Shown: piece by piece, positions 5,477 through 5,721 of the stretch
Layout: each line of letters begins with the position of its first letter
How positions within the stretch are numbered: position 1 is the first letter of the stretch
DNA from: Bacillota bacterium
GTDB taxonomy: Bacteria; Bacillota; Clostridia; Peptostreptococcales; Anaerovoracaceae
Direction of reading: 5' to 3'
Length of the DNA stretch: 5,721 bases
NCBI GenBank assembly: GCA_029266295.1
Contig: JAQSXD010000265.1
Span: 1-5,721 of the forward strand
Position numbers and translations under genes: made by a program
The notes under the pieces: model-generated
The model's database searches: none
Seen by the model: only the letters and a program-made list of their open reading frames with translations
What the model was told of the DNA's origin: nothing

Positions 5477-5721
5477 ATGGCGAATATCAAATCAGCAAAG
5501 AAAAGAATCAATGTCATCGCAAAGAAGACAGCAGTTAACAGAAGAGTGAAATCTCATCTGAAGGCGATCGTGAAGAATTTTGAAGGAGCAATTGCTACCG
5601 GAGATTTTGACACAGCAAAAGCGAAGCTGGCTTTAGCAGAAAAGAAACTGATGCAGGCAGCTGCAAAAGGAACCATTCATAAGAATGCTGCTTCCAGAAA
5701 AGTTTCCAGAATGACGACTAG
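5477..5721 (+). CDS. rpsT: 30S ribosomal protein bS20, 3' end cut by window edge
   Basis: Small-subunit ribosomal protein bS20, a helical protein that binds 16S rRNA early in 30S assembly. Eighty-one complete codons are visible, beginning MANIKSAKKRI, the usual S20 N-terminus, and continuing with NRRVKSHLKAIVKNF. The later part holds KGTIHKNAASRKVSRM (64-79), the conserved C-terminal signature. Family members are about 85-90 residues, so only a handful of residues and the stop are missing. The sequence is rich in Lys, Arg and Ala, as expected. It is transcribed divergently from gpr across a 147-bp spacer with its own vegetative-type promoter, the same arrangement as in Bacillus. Confidence 0.97.
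   Translation, partial: MANIKSAKKRINVIAKKTAVNRRVKSHLKAIVKNFEGAIATGDFDTAKAKLALAEKKLMQAAAKGTIHKNAASRKVSRMTT

Overview
The window is a conserved spore-former locus from a low-to-middle-GC Firmicute, most likely a member of the Clostridia. It carries two endospore-specific genes (gpr, spoIIP) beside translation and heme-trafficking genes. The order rpsT (divergent) / gpr - spoIIP - small membrane protein - lepA - hemW matches the arrangement known from Bacillus subtilis (rpsT, gpr, spoIIP, yqxA, lepA, hemW). The compact germination protease, with a 6-residue propeptide and no large C-terminal insert, points to Clostridia rather than Bacillus. I cannot place the genus from sequence alone.

Layout, right to left: rpsT (ribosomal protein bS20) starts at 5477 on the plus strand and runs off the right edge about six residues short of the usual family length. 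The 147-bp divergent spacer holds a vegetative-type promoter for rpsT and a weak candidate sporulation promoter for gpr. On the minus strand follow gpr (4439-5329), spoIIP (3325-4410), an unrecognised 107-residue membrane or secreted protein (2900-3223), lepA (907-2718) and hemW (923 to beyond position 1). A good sigma-E-like promoter lies over the 3' end of gpr, so spoIIP may be expressed in the mother cell as well as by readthrough from gpr.

A housekeeping promoter with a perfect TATAAT sits exactly at the end of the small-protein gene and should drive lepA-hemW. These two genes overlap by 17 bp. The lepA leader is the least ordinary part of the window. It contains a 31-bp imperfect direct repeat and an inverted copy of its core, which can form alternative hairpins, plus two tiny open frames with matching N-termini. 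One of them overlaps the lepA start codon as ATGA. It looks like a small palindromic intergenic repeat element.

Functionally the window joins two programmes. Gpr and SpoIIP serve sporulation and germination: engulfment peptidoglycan hydrolysis, then degradation of small acid-soluble proteins. bS20, LepA/EF4 and HemW serve translation and heme handling in growing cells. No phage, transposase, CRISPR, tRNA or rRNA is visible, and no gene-free stretch exceeds about 200 bases. I found no clear new multi-gene system; the lepA leader repeat and the unrecognised 107-residue protein deserve the most attention.
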